This document shows positions 35,637 through 43,651 of a stretch of 64,000 nt of DNA, piece after piece; the first letter of the stretch is position 1, and each line of letters starts with the position of its first letter. Position numbers and translations under genes: made by a program. The stretch comes from Bacillus sp. PAMC26568 (GTDB lineage: Bacteria > Bacillota > Bacilli > Bacillales > Bacillaceae): assembly GCF_014235785.1 (NCBI RefSeq), contig NZ_CP060137.1:310001-374000 (forward strand), in the 5' to 3' direction. The notes under the pieces were generated by a model. The model was not told the DNA's origin, made no database searches, and saw only the letters and a list, made by a program, of their open reading frames with translations.

Positions 35637-35756
35637 GTCTAGCTCCAGCGCCTAGCTCCTCGGTCATAACGGTGCTGCCGATGAAGTCAAAACCGGACTT
35701 CACCGTCAGCCCCTTTTATGCCATGCCTGAGCTGACCAAGGCGCTTGCGCTTTTCT
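35637..35756. repeat. dispersed intergenic repeat of Bacillaceae (GCGCCTAGC type)
   Basis: About 120 nt beginning CTAGCTCCAGCGCCTAGC and ending AAGGCGCTTGCGCTTTTC. Both ends share GCGCC/GGCGC words in inverted order. Elements with these ends are, as I recall, spread through many Bacillus-group genomes. It separates flgL from yviE and ends just before the yviE ribosome site. A shortened relative is at 61997-62059. Confidence 0.7.
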
Positions 35757-35773
35757 TAATAGGAGGACAACTC

Positions 35774-36343
35774 ATGAACATTCCTCAGATTAGACTGGAA
35801 AGCCGTTTTGCCAAGATAGGTTTGGAAACTGTGAATGCAAAACTAGAGATTGAACAGCCAAAGGCAGACCTATCGATCCAGCAGCCGAAAGCAGAGCTAA
35901 CCATCCAAACAACACCAGGCAAATTAACAATTGATCAGACAAAAGCAAGAGAAGACGTCGATTTAAAGCACATCTCAAAAAGAATCGAAGAAGCAGCAGA
36001 CCAAGGCTATCAGGATGTCCTCTCAGGCATAGCAAGGCGCATTCAGCAAGGCGACGAACAAATGAGAATTGAGAATGGAGGCAAGCCGCTAACCTCCCAG
36101 ACAAAAAAGAACAGTGAAGGAGAGCCGCATCAATTTAACATTGGTTTCATTCCCTCACATTTCAGTGTGAAACTCGATTATCAGCCTGCAGAAGTTAAAA
36201 TAGATGTGAAACGAAATGCTCCTATTATAGAAAGTAAAATAAATAAACCAGTTATGGACTATCAGGCAGGAGAAGTTAAGGTTGAACTGAAAGAAAGAAA
36301 TCAGCTTACAATAGACTTCGTATCGATTGATAGAAAGATCTAA
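35774..36343 (+). CDS. yviE: YviE, flagellar-locus protein (DUF6470 type)
   Basis: 189 residues. The N-terminus has repeated beta-like phrases (LEIEQPKADLSIQQPKAEL, IQTTPGKLTIDQ), a pattern returning at the C-terminus (YQPAEVKIDVK, YQAGEVKVELK). B. subtilis YviE has the same length, layout and position. Function unknown; co-location with fliW and csrA suggests a flagellar role. The ATG at 35774 has ATAGGAGGA upstream; the longer open frame runs into the intergenic repeat and is not credible. Confidence 0.88.
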   Translation: MNIPQIRLESRFAKIGLETVNAKLEIEQPKADLSIQQPKAELTIQTTPGKLTIDQTKAREDVDLKHISKRIEEAADQGYQDVLSGIARRIQQGDEQMRIENGGKPLTSQTKKNSEGEPHQFNIGFIPSHFSVKLDYQPAEVKIDVKRNAPIIESKINKPVMDYQAGEVKVELKERNQLTIDFVSIDRKI

Positions 36344-36366
36344 ACAACTAAAAAGGATTGTGAAGC

Positions 36367-36786
36367 ATGAATATCCAAACGAAATATCATGGAGAACTGG
36401 ACATAAAAGAAGAGCAGGTAATCACGTTTGAACAAGGGATTCCCGGATTTTTGGAAGAGAAATCATTTGTACTCTTGACGTTGGACGAGGAGACTTCATT
36501 CTTTATCCTTCAATCCATTCAAACAGCAGGAATTGCATTCGTCGTTACAAGCCCTTTCATCTTTTTCAAAGACTATGAATTTGATCTCGATGAATCGTCA
36601 AAAGAACGCTTGTACATTCATAGTGAACAAGACGTCGAAGTGTATGTCATCCTTACAGTGAAAGAACCTTTTAATGAATCAACTGCAAACCTTCAAGGAC
36701 CAATTATCCTAAATAGAAAAACAAAACTCGGCAAGCAGCTTATCTTAAACCAAACTAACTACACAACCAAGCACTGCTTAGCATAG
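36367..36786 (+). CDS. fliW: flagellar assembly factor FliW
   Basis: 139 residues with [17 protein letters not shown] near the N-terminus and the C-terminal [19 protein letters not shown] of the FliW family. FliW binds CsrA allosterically and binds flagellin; when flagellin is secreted, FliW sequesters CsrA and lets hag be translated. csrA follows 13 nt downstream and hag is the next gene, preserving the whole switch. Confidence 0.95.
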   Translation: MNIQTKYHGELDIKEEQVITFEQGIPGFLEEKSFVLLTLDEETSFFILQSIQTAGIAFVVTSPFIFFKDYEFDLDESSKERLYIHSEQDVEVYVILTVKEPFNESTANLQGPIILNRKTKLGKQLILNQTNYTTKHCLA

Positions 36787-36799
36787 GGGAGGGGAAAGA

Positions 36800-37018
36800 A
36801 TGCTTGTTTTAACGAGGAAAGTGAATGAAGCAATACAGATTGGTGATGACATTGAGATTAGAGTTCTTTCGGTTAGTGGGGATCAGATCAAGATTGGAAT
36901 TGTAGCACCGAAACATGTGGAGATTCATCGGAAAGAGATTTATTTATCGATTCAAGAGGAGAATAACAAAGCAGCTGAAGCTCCGATGAATTTGTTGGAA
37001 CAGCTGAAAAATAGATAG
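36800..37018 (+). CDS. csrA: carbon storage regulator CsrA
   Basis: 72 residues: [20 protein letters not shown], then [20 protein letters not shown], giving the RNA-binding beta1 and beta5 strands including the conserved Arg of VEIHRKEI. The Bacillus form has the longer C-terminal helix seen here. Represses hag translation by binding its leader. GGGGAGGGG box before the ATG. Confidence 0.96.
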   Translation: MLVLTRKVNEAIQIGDDIEIRVLSVSGDQIKIGIVAPKHVEIHRKEIYLSIQEENNKAAEAPMNLLEQLKNR

Positions 37019-37024
37019 ATTTAG

Positions 37025-37070
37025 CCTTAGGCAATTTGCTTAAGGTATTTTTATGATTTTTTTTTCTGAA
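37025..37070 (+). terminator. csrA terminator
   Basis: CCTTAGGC and GCTTAAGG form an 8-bp stem (one G-T pair) around AATTT, followed by T-rich sequence ending in a run of nine T. Confidence 0.75.
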
Positions 37071-37075
37071 AAGTA

Positions 37076-37102
37076 TAAAACAATAGTGTTTGAAGTCGAT
37101 AT
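37076..37102 (+). promoter_or_regulatory. sigma-D promoter of hag
   Basis: TAAA (37076-37079), 15 nt, GTCGATAT (37095-37102). One mismatch in the -10 to the sigma-D consensus. It gives a leader of about 105 nt. Confidence 0.85.
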
Positions 37103-37161
37103 AAGAAGTGTAACAAGCAGATGAACAGGCGGCCGGCTGTTGACTCTGCAAGTTAAGTATA

Positions 37162-37203
37162 AATCCACATGGATGTGGGTTAAAAACATTTATTTCAAGG
37201 AGG
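37162..37203 (+). promoter_or_regulatory. CsrA-binding elements in the hag leader
   Basis: AATCCACA and TGTGGGTT (37162-37169, 37174-37181) form a hairpin with loop TGGA, so the sequence ACATGGATGT displays GGA in the loop, very close to the selected CsrA consensus. The second element is the ribosome site AAGGAGG at 37197-37203, which also contains GGA. Two sites bridged by one CsrA dimer is the known arrangement in B. subtilis hag. Confidence 0.75.
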
Positions 37204-37213
37204 AAATTTAGTA

Positions 37214-38035
37214 ATGAGAATTAATCATAATATTGCGGCTCTTAACACTTATCGTCAGTTGAACGGTGCTAACAATGCTCAAGGTAAATCAATGGAGAAA
37301 TTGTCTTCAGGTCTTCGTATCAACCGTGCTGGTGACGATGCTGCTGGTCTAGCGATTTCTGAGAAAATGCGTGGGCAGATTCGTGGGTTGGATATGGCTT
37401 CAAAGAATGCGCAGGATGGAGTCAGCTTGATTCAAACTGCCGAAGGAGCTTTGAATGAAACACATTCAATACTTCAACGTATGCGTGAATTATCAGTACA
37501 GTCTGCAAATGATACAAATACAGCAGGAGAAGATAGAAAGGCTTTACAAGCCGAATTTGTTGAATTAAGAAATGAAGTAAATCGTATTTCTGATCAAACT
37601 GAATTTAACGGTAAGAAACTATTGAGTGGTAGTGTAACTAGTGTTACGTTCCAAATTGGAGCAAATACAGGTCAAACTTTAGATGTTGCCCTTACTGACA
37701 TGGATGGAACAGCTTTAGGTATAAACACAATTGACATTAGTACTGGTACTGCATCAGATATTTCTGCACATATTTCTACTCTTGACGCTGCTATTAACGA
37801 AGTTTCTGCTTTCCGTTCTAATCTAGGTGCAAATCAAAACCGTTTAGAGCATACTATTAATAATCTTGGTACAGCCTCAGAAAATTTATCTAGTGCTGAA
37901 TCACGTATTCGTGATGTAGACATGGCGAAGGAAATGATGGAGCAAACTAAAAATTCAATTCTTTCTCAAGCTGCACAAGCAATGTTAGCTCAAGCTAATC
38001 AACAGCCTCAAGGAGTACTACAGTTATTACGTTAA
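37214..38035 (+). CDS. hag: flagellin
   Basis: Filament subunit of 273 residues. Conserved D0/D1 ends: MRINHNIAALNTYRQL, MEKLSSGLRINRAGDDAAG, and C-terminal SAESRIRDVDMAKEMMEQTK with ILSQAAQAMLAQANQQPQGV. The variable D2/D3 part is short (about 140-200) and rich in Ser, Thr and Asp, offering possible O-glycosylation sites; two sugar-handling genes follow. Regulated by sigma-D and by the FliW-CsrA switch. Confidence 0.97.
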   Translation: MRINHNIAALNTYRQLNGANNAQGKSMEKLSSGLRINRAGDDAAGLAISEKMRGQIRGLDMASKNAQDGVSLIQTAEGALNETHSILQRMRELSVQSANDTNTAGEDRKALQAEFVELRNEVNRISDQTEFNGKKLLSGSVTSVTFQIGANTGQTLDVALTDMDGTALGINTIDISTGTASDISAHISTLDAAINEVSAFRSNLGANQNRLEHTINNLGTASENLSSAESRIRDVDMAKEMMEQTKNSILSQAAQAMLAQANQQPQGVLQLLR

Positions 38036-38046
38036 CATTGAACTAG

Positions 38047-38077
38047 AAAACCTATCTTTAGAGGATAGGTTTTTTTA
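38047..38077 (+). terminator. hag terminator
   Basis: AAAACCTATC pairs with GATAGGTTTT around TTTAGAG, followed by T. Confidence 0.87.
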
Positions 38078-38079
38078 TA

Positions 38080-38124
38080 AAAATATCGTACCAATTCTAT
38101 TTTTATTGGTGCGATATTTTTATA
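38080..38124. terminator. second, longer hairpin downstream of hag
   Basis: A stem of about 16 bp (38080-38095 with 38105-38120, one T-G pair), loop of nine, followed by TATAAAG. Immediately behind the first hag terminator; may limit read-through into the glycosyltransferase gene or protect the hag mRNA 3' end. Confidence 0.65.
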
Positions 38125-38150
38125 AAGTAACTATTATTGGAGTTGTTTCT

Positions 38151-39407
38151 ATGAATCCTTATATTTCTCTATGTATGATAGTAAAAAATGAGAGCAAGGT
38201 ATTGAGAAGATGTTTAGAGTCAGTGATAGGAATAATAGATGAAATTATAATTGTAGATACTGGATCTACAGATAGCACACTAGAAATTGCTAAGGAATTT
38301 ACAGATAGTATATACGAAATTCAATGGAATGAAAATTTTGCTGAAGCAAGAAATTACGCTGCATCAAAGGCAAGAGGTGAATGGATTTTAGTCTTGGATG
38401 CTGACGAGTATATTTATAAAGATTATCTGAAAGAAGATATCTTTTATCTGCAGAAAAGTAATAATAGCTTTGATATATATGCTGTAAACATTATGAATTT
38501 TGTAGGAGAAAATGGGGAAAATGTAATACAACATAAACATGTTAGGCTCTATAGGAATAATAAGAAAATTGAATTTTTTCGATCCGTGCATGAGCAATTA
38601 AGATATACAGATAATTCAAGTGAAATGAGGATAGGAATCTTACCGTCATTAATTATTTTTCATTCTGGATATTTAAGAGATACAGTGAGTGAAAAAAACA
38701 AAAGTATTCGTAATCGGACCTTAGTTGAACAAGAATTAATCAAAAACAATAGTGGTTTTGATTTATATAATCTTGCGAATGAATTACGTTCATTGGGAAA
38801 AGTTGAAGAAGCATTAAAGATATATATAAAAGCATACCAAAAAAAAATAAAGTTAACAGATGAATGGGTTTCTCGTTGTACCATAAGTATTGTTGAATGT
38901 TTAATAGCATTAGAAAGATATACGGAGTCTCTACATGTAGTAAGAGATGCAAAAGAAGTATATGTAAACTCTCCAGATTTTATATATTTAGAAGGGCTTA
39001 TTAAATTCTATCAGAATAACTATGATGAGGCGAAAAAGAACTTTCATTACATTTTGTTAAATACAGAACAACTTAACAATGTTATTAAAAGCCCTGACTA
39101 TAAGGACTATATACCAAATTTGAAATTAGGTAAAATTTATGAAATTGAAAAAGATTATACCAATGCAATTAAATATTATATTGATGCTTTAAACTATAAT
39201 AGACACAGTATAGAGGCTTTATCACAAGTTATTCTCATACTGAGTAAATTTCATACTGAAGCTGAGATAAATGATTTTCTTACAAAAAACATATTATCAG
39301 GAAGTAATAAACAATATTGTAAAAAGGTAGTTGCAATTGCCTTGAATCTGGGGTTAACAGAATTAGCAGATTTGTTAATTGAAAATATTTTAGAGGAATC
39401 TATATAA
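38151..39407 (+). CDS. GT2 glycosyltransferase with TPR repeats (SunS-like)
   Basis: 418 residues. The N-terminal GT-A domain has ISLCMIVKNESKVLRRCLES, VDTGSTDST (Asp in the UDP site), FAEARNYAASKARGEW and the metal-binding DADE at 83-86. The C-terminal half (about 215-380) reads as TPR-type helical pairs (GKVEEALKIYIKAYQ, KDYTNAIKYYIDALNY). This pairing is that of SunS-like protein glycosyltransferases. Its position just after hag, and very A+T-rich codons, suggest a flagellin-modifying enzyme brought in by transfer. The ATG at 38151 has TTGGAG upstream. Confidence 0.82.
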   Translation: MNPYISLCMIVKNESKVLRRCLESVIGIIDEIIIVDTGSTDSTLEIAKEFTDSIYEIQWNENFAEARNYAASKARGEWILVLDADEYIYKDYLKEDIFYLQKSNNSFDIYAVNIMNFVGENGENVIQHKHVRLYRNNKKIEFFRSVHEQLRYTDNSSEMRIGILPSLIIFHSGYLRDTVSEKNKSIRNRTLVEQELIKNNSGFDLYNLANELRSLGKVEEALKIYIKAYQKKIKLTDEWVSRCTISIVECLIALERYTESLHVVRDAKEVYVNSPDFIYLEGLIKFYQNNYDEAKKNFHYILLNTEQLNNVIKSPDYKDYIPNLKLGKIYEIEKDYTNAIKYYIDALNYNRHSIEALSQVILILSKFHTEAEINDFLTKNILSGSNKQYCKKVVAIALNLGLTELADLLIENILEESI

Positions 39408-39507
39408 TCTAAAAAAAATTAATATGTTAAAGGTGATAGTAAAAGTAATAACTGCTTTGTACCAAAAGATGCTTTCTATTTTTTAATAATGTTTTAGAGG
39501 TGCTAAA

Positions 39508-42024
39508 ATGCTTAAAGAAAAAAGAGATGTGTTGCTAAATATTGTAGAGATATTAGAAACAGGATCTGAAGTTCTTCATCTAATAGATTTAGAAATTAAA
39601 AACAGTAGTGTTGATCCAATTGCTAACTTAGTAAATGACCTTAGCTCAATGTATGATGCCATTGTAAATGCATTAAAACAATTTGAACAAGAAATCAACT
39701 TGGAAATATTTTCGGAATACTCATATCACTTTGAAGATAGCCTTAAAGAAATAATAAGTATTTATGAGATAGGCAATCCCTCTAAGTTATTAAATAATGA
39801 GATTTATAGTAAATTATCTTATGCATATAATAATTGGAAGAGTAATATACAATATGAGGTAATTCAAAATTTAAAAGATTATAATTTTATTAATCCAACT
39901 GAAGTTAATTTAGAGATTAAGAGTTCAATTAAAAAAAATAATAAAAAAGTACTGATTGGAAGTCCAATCCATCAGAAGCCACATATATTAAATGAGTTTT
40001 TATCATCTTTAAGTGAATTAAATAGTGAAGATTTAGAAATAACATTTGTATTTGTAGACGATAATAATTATGAGGAGTCTTCAAACCTATTAAGAGAATT
40101 CTCAATTAATAGGGAGAATATCATCATATATGAATCACAAGATAAGGAGAGTTACATTTGTGATAATCTAACCCATAGATGGAAAGAAAGTCTAATCTGG
40201 AAGGTTGCGAATTTTAAAAATATAATGATCGAGATTGCACTTGAGAATGATTTTGACTATCTATTTTTAATCGATTCAGATATTGTATTACATCCAAATA
40301 CATTAGAACATTTAATTTCTACAAAAAAAGATGTTATTTCAGAAATTTTTTGGACAAAATGGAATCCTAATATGCCGGAGTTGCCTCAAGTATGGCTATG
40401 GGATCAATATAGATTATTTAATAGGAATAGAAATGAGGAAATCACGAATAATGAAATGTTGATAAGGCAACAAAATTTTATTAGCCATTTGCGGAAACCT
40501 GGTATTTATGAGGTGGGAGGGTTAGGAGCATGTACACTAATTAGCAGGGAAGCGTTAGAAAAAGGAGTTAACTTTAAAGAGATAAAGAACTTATCATTCT
40601 GGGGAGAAGATAGACATTTTTGTGTCCGTGCAGCTGCTCTCGGAATCCCTTTACATGTAGATACTAATTATCCTGCATATCATATATACAGAGATACAGA
40701 TTTAGAAGGGTTGAACAAATTTAAAGATAAATACTCCAATTTATCAGCAGAAAATACTTTAATAGAGGATAATAATAATACCTCCCGTTTCTTTAGAATC
40801 ACTGATCCTAAAATGGAAAAGTTCGTTTTTGACTTACCAAAGGATTGGTGGAGCAGATTTTATGAATATGCTTGGTCTAGCAATTTTGTAGATTCAGACG
40901 ATGTTTGTTTAGATGCGGCTTGCGGTATTGCTCACCCCTTAAAATTTTATCTAAATGAAATTAGCAAGGAGACGTATGCTTGTGACATTGATGAAAGGAT
41001 TACTGATAAGAATGAAATTGTTAAAGAAATATCTGAGGTATTTGATGGAGAGTATACAAGTGATGAATTTAATCTAGAAGGAATTAACTTTATTCAAGCC
41101 AACCTTACAAAATTACCTTATGCTCAAAGGAAATTTGACAAGATTTTTTGTATATCAGTTCTAGAACATCTATCTAAAGAAGATATTAAAAGGTCTCTTA
41201 TAGAATTCAAGCGTACACTTAAAGATAATGGAAAAATAATCTTAACCTTTGATTTCCCAACAATTAATTTAGATTTCTTATTTAAAACAATCAAAGAAGT
41301 GGGTCTTAAATTTGAGGGTAAGGTTGATACAAATCTCTTGGACGATGGTTTGTATACATCATTATGGGGTGGACTATGTTGTTTCAGGGCAATTTTGGTA
41401 AAAGACACTGATTCAGTAAATATTAATTCAAATAATGAGTTTAAGTATAGGGACTGGTGGGAACATAACTATGCTTATGGAGGTACATCGGGACTTGGTT
41501 CATATGGAAAATTGGCAGAGTTTAAAGCAGAGGTTATAAATAGTTTTATTAATAAAAATAATATAAATAGTGTTATTGAATATGGATGTGGTGATGGAAA
41601 CCAATTGTCTTATATGAATTATAAAAATTATATAGGTTTAGATATAGCTAACTCTGCATTGCAAATTTGTAGAGAAAAATTTAAAAATGACGCAACTAAG
41701 ACTTTTGAATTGTACGATACTAAAAAAATTAATAGTATAAAATTTCAAGCTGAATTAGTTGTTTGCTTGGATGTTTTATATCACATTATAGATGATTATG
41801 ATTTTGAAAAAACCCTAGAGGATATTTTTACTTGTGCTTCTAAATATGTTGTATTATATACAAGGATTACAACTGATGAAGAACCTGAAATAGCTCCAAC
41901 CATTAAAGATAGAGATATTTTAAGGTATTTGGAAAAATTTAATGGGTTTAAAATCAGTGAAATAATCAAGCAAAAATATCCTTCAGAGTCATCTGCAGAT
42001 TTCATTATTTTAGAGAGAATATAA
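39508..42024 (+). CDS. large glycosyltransferase-methyltransferase-methyltransferase fusion protein
   Basis: 838 residues. Residues 1-140 are helical. A GT-A-like glycosyltransferase domain spans about 146-400: KKVLIGSPIHQKPHILNEFL, FVDDNN, the metal motif DSD at 256-258 and WGEDRHFC at 365-372. Two class I SAM-methyltransferase domains follow. The first (about 440-635) has LDAACGIAHP, CDIDER and VLEHLSKED; the second (about 650-838) has EYGCGDGNQL, GLDIANSALQ and CLDVLYHI. It probably builds and methylates a glycan on flagellin, given hag and the SunS-like gene upstream. A+T-rich and unlike the flanking flagellar genes in base use, so probably acquired. Confidence 0.78.
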   Translation: MLKEKRDVLLNIVEILETGSEVLHLIDLEIKNSSVDPIANLVNDLSSMYDAIVNALKQFEQEINLEIFSEYSYHFEDSLKEIISIYEIGNPSKLLNNEIYSKLSYAYNNWKSNIQYEVIQNLKDYNFINPTEVNLEIKSSIKKNNKKVLIGSPIHQKPHILNEFLSSLSELNSEDLEITFVFVDDNNYEESSNLLREFSINRENIIIYESQDKESYICDNLTHRWKESLIWKVANFKNIMIEIALENDFDYLFLIDSDIVLHPNTLEHLISTKKDVISEIFWTKWNPNMPELPQVWLWDQYRLFNRNRNEEITNNEMLIRQQNFISHLRKPGIYEVGGLGACTLISREALEKGVNFKEIKNLSFWGEDRHFCVRAAALGIPLHVDTNYPAYHIYRDTDLEGLNKFKDKYSNLSAENTLIEDNNNTSRFFRITDPKMEKFVFDLPKDWWSRFYEYAWSSNFVDSDDVCLDAACGIAHPLKFYLNEISKETYACDIDERITDKNEIVKEISEVFDGEYTSDEFNLEGINFIQANLTKLPYAQRKFDKIFCISVLEHLSKEDIKRSLIEFKRTLKDNGKIILTFDFPTINLDFLFKTIKEVGLKFEGKVDTNLLDDGLYTSLWGGLCCFRAILVKDTDSVNINSNNEFKYRDWWEHNYAYGGTSGLGSYGKLAEFKAEVINSFINKNNINSVIEYGCGDGNQLSYMNYKNYIGLDIANSALQICREKFKNDATKTFELYDTKKINSIKFQAELVVCLDVLYHIIDDYDFEKTLEDIFTCASKYVVLYTRITTDEEPEIAPTIKDRDILRYLEKFNGFKISEIIKQKYPSESSADFIILERI

Positions 42025-42142
42025 TTTAATTAACATAATTAGCTATAAAGGGGATTAAATGTTTAATTTAGTATGATAAATGGAACGAATGTTGTCTAAA
42101 TGATTTAATCATTCCTTAAAATCTTAATAGAATTTAAATAAT

Positions 42143-42173
42143 AAACTCTAGGACAATTTATCCTAGAGTTTTT
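42143..42173 (+). terminator. terminator after the fusion gene
   Basis: AAACTCTAGGA pairs perfectly with TCCTAGAGTTT around CAATTTA, followed by TT. Confidence 0.85.
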
Positions 42174-42372
42174 GCTTACTCCCTTAACTTTGATTTAGGC
42201 TACATATAAGGTTCCTTATTCTTCATAATATGAAAGTCAATTATTATCAACAGTCGCTCCACATATACCATCGTCTGCTTCTTCTTCCTTTTTTATTTTC
42301 TTCTGATAACAAATAATTTTGTGTATTTAATGTAAAAATAAGAATATATATTACTATGTATAAGCTTATCTT

Positions 42373-42410
42373 TAGTCCTAATTTCTTTCGAGTTAGGACT
42401 ATTTCTATTT
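42373..42410. terminator. terminator-like hairpin in the hag-flaG gap
   Basis: TAGTCCTAA (42373-42381) pairs with TTAGGACTA (42393-42401), followed by TTTCTATTTTA. No intact gene ends here; it may belong to a lost gene. Confidence 0.5.
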
Positions 42411-42485
42411 TAGGGAAGAGATATCATGAAAAAATATGCAATGAAGACTAAGAAACAATTAGAACTACTTGGAGGAGTAGTGAAA

Positions 42486-43201
42486 ATGAAGAAACAGCTT
42501 GCTAAACGGTTGATCATCGTTAGCTTAAAGCTAGTGAAGGAATCAAGCCTGCTTTACATTTGATTGCTGTGTTGGAAGTTCAGAGGTTGGTTACCAATTG
42601 TTAAAGGGATTTCTTGGGGGAGTGGATCGGGAATACCTTATCGTGGTTTGATTAGACAAGAAGTATCAGCCAACTGTGATCAACATTACCAGGACAACAC
42701 AGGAACTGGTACCATGTCCCAAAATACTGAATTCTAATAGTTCCAATTGGCACCATCCAGTTATAATTGGTTTACTCGAAATGAAGCTAGAGCATTATAA
42801 TAGATGGATTAGAAGTACAGTAGAATTACAGGTGTAACTATAAACGTGGCAGCTAAGTTGAGTTTGCTCTTAATTTGAGGCATATGGGGAAAATAGTTTG
42901 TCCATCTACTCACAGCTAAGATATATATAAACTGTAACAGTTACAAATGCACAAACTGTCAATAACTGGAAATTTAGATATTTCGGTCTATTAACACTAG
43001 ATGTTCAAGGAACAAACGACCTAAACCTTAACTTCGATCTTCGGAGTAGGGGCTTTCTATTTATGAAAGAGATGTGCAATCCTCCTGGAAAGTAGTGATA
43101 CAGGTTTATATCTTGCCAAGGAAAATAGCAAGAAAACTCACCAGGTATTCAATGATTTTCTTATTATGGAAATGCTAGAATCGATTCATGAAAAACTGTA
43201 A
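42486..43201 (+). pseudogene. decayed gene remnants between the glycosylation genes and flaG
   Basis: An ATG at 42486 with a strong GGAGGAG box begins MKKQLAKRLIIVSLKL, which looks like a signal-peptide start but stops after 25 codons. Later pieces open in changing frames: SGSGIPYRGLIRQ ... SQNTEF (about 42619-42738), NNWKFRYFGLLTLDVQGTND (about 42950-43097), and a 44-codon tail (43067-43201) ending FNDFLIMEMLESIHEKL. Protein-like composition broken by stops and frame changes points to one or two inactivated genes, the first perhaps secreted. I do not recognise the family. Confidence 0.45.
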
Positions 43202-43242
43202 GGATTAAGCTGTGTCTTTTTTACATTTCTCATAAAATGGAG

Positions 43243-43269
43243 TGAAAAATTTTTCAAACCATCCGATAT
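43243..43269 (+). promoter_or_regulatory. candidate sigma-D promoter of flaG-fliDST
   Basis: TGAA (43243-43246), 15 nt, TCCGATAT (43262-43269), 35 nt before the flaG ATG. A separate promoter is needed here because the insertion cuts the operon off from hag. Confidence 0.65.
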
Positions 43270-43304
43270 AACCAATAGAACATAAAACTCAAGGAGTGGC
43301 CTTT

Positions 43305-43637
43305 ATGGTGATAGAAAAAATGTCATCGCAGCCTGGTCCCCGCATCTCAGAACTCGACATGAAACTAGTGAAAACAAATGAACTAAATAAAGAAGAACAT
43401 ACACCTTCTTTTCCAAAAGAAGAAATAGAAAAAGTGGTGAACGGAATCAACGACTTCCTGCAGCCAGCTAATACACATATTCAATTTCAGCTTCATGAAA
43501 AGCTGAATGAATATTATGTAACCGTTGTAGATAATCAAACGAAGGAAATCGTCAGGGAAATTCCTTCTCGAAAAATGCTCGATCTTTACGCAGCAATGAC
43601 TGAATTTCTCGGTTTTGTTGTGGATAAAAAAATCTAA
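43305..43637 (+). CDS. flaG: FlaG family flagellar protein
   Basis: 110 residues. The C-terminal part IQFQLHEKLNEYYVTVVDNQ, KEIVREIPSRKMLDLYAAM and EFLGFVVDKK is the FlaG/YvyC domain; the N-terminal 40 residues are variable. FlaG proteins affect filament length. The ATG at 43305 is 8 nt after AAGGAG, while an in-frame GTG at 43296 overlaps that box. Confidence 0.93.
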   Translation: MVIEKMSSQPGPRISELDMKLVKTNELNKEEHTPSFPKEEIEKVVNGINDFLQPANTHIQFQLHEKLNEYYVTVVDNQTKEIVREIPSRKMLDLYAAMTEFLGFVVDKKI

Positions 43638-43651
43638 AGAGGTGATTCAGG

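Noticed and set aside
42240..42310. A short minus-strand frame ending in DDGICGATVDNN, like a small exported peptide
   Set aside because: No start codon or ribosome site before an upstream stop; too short to support.
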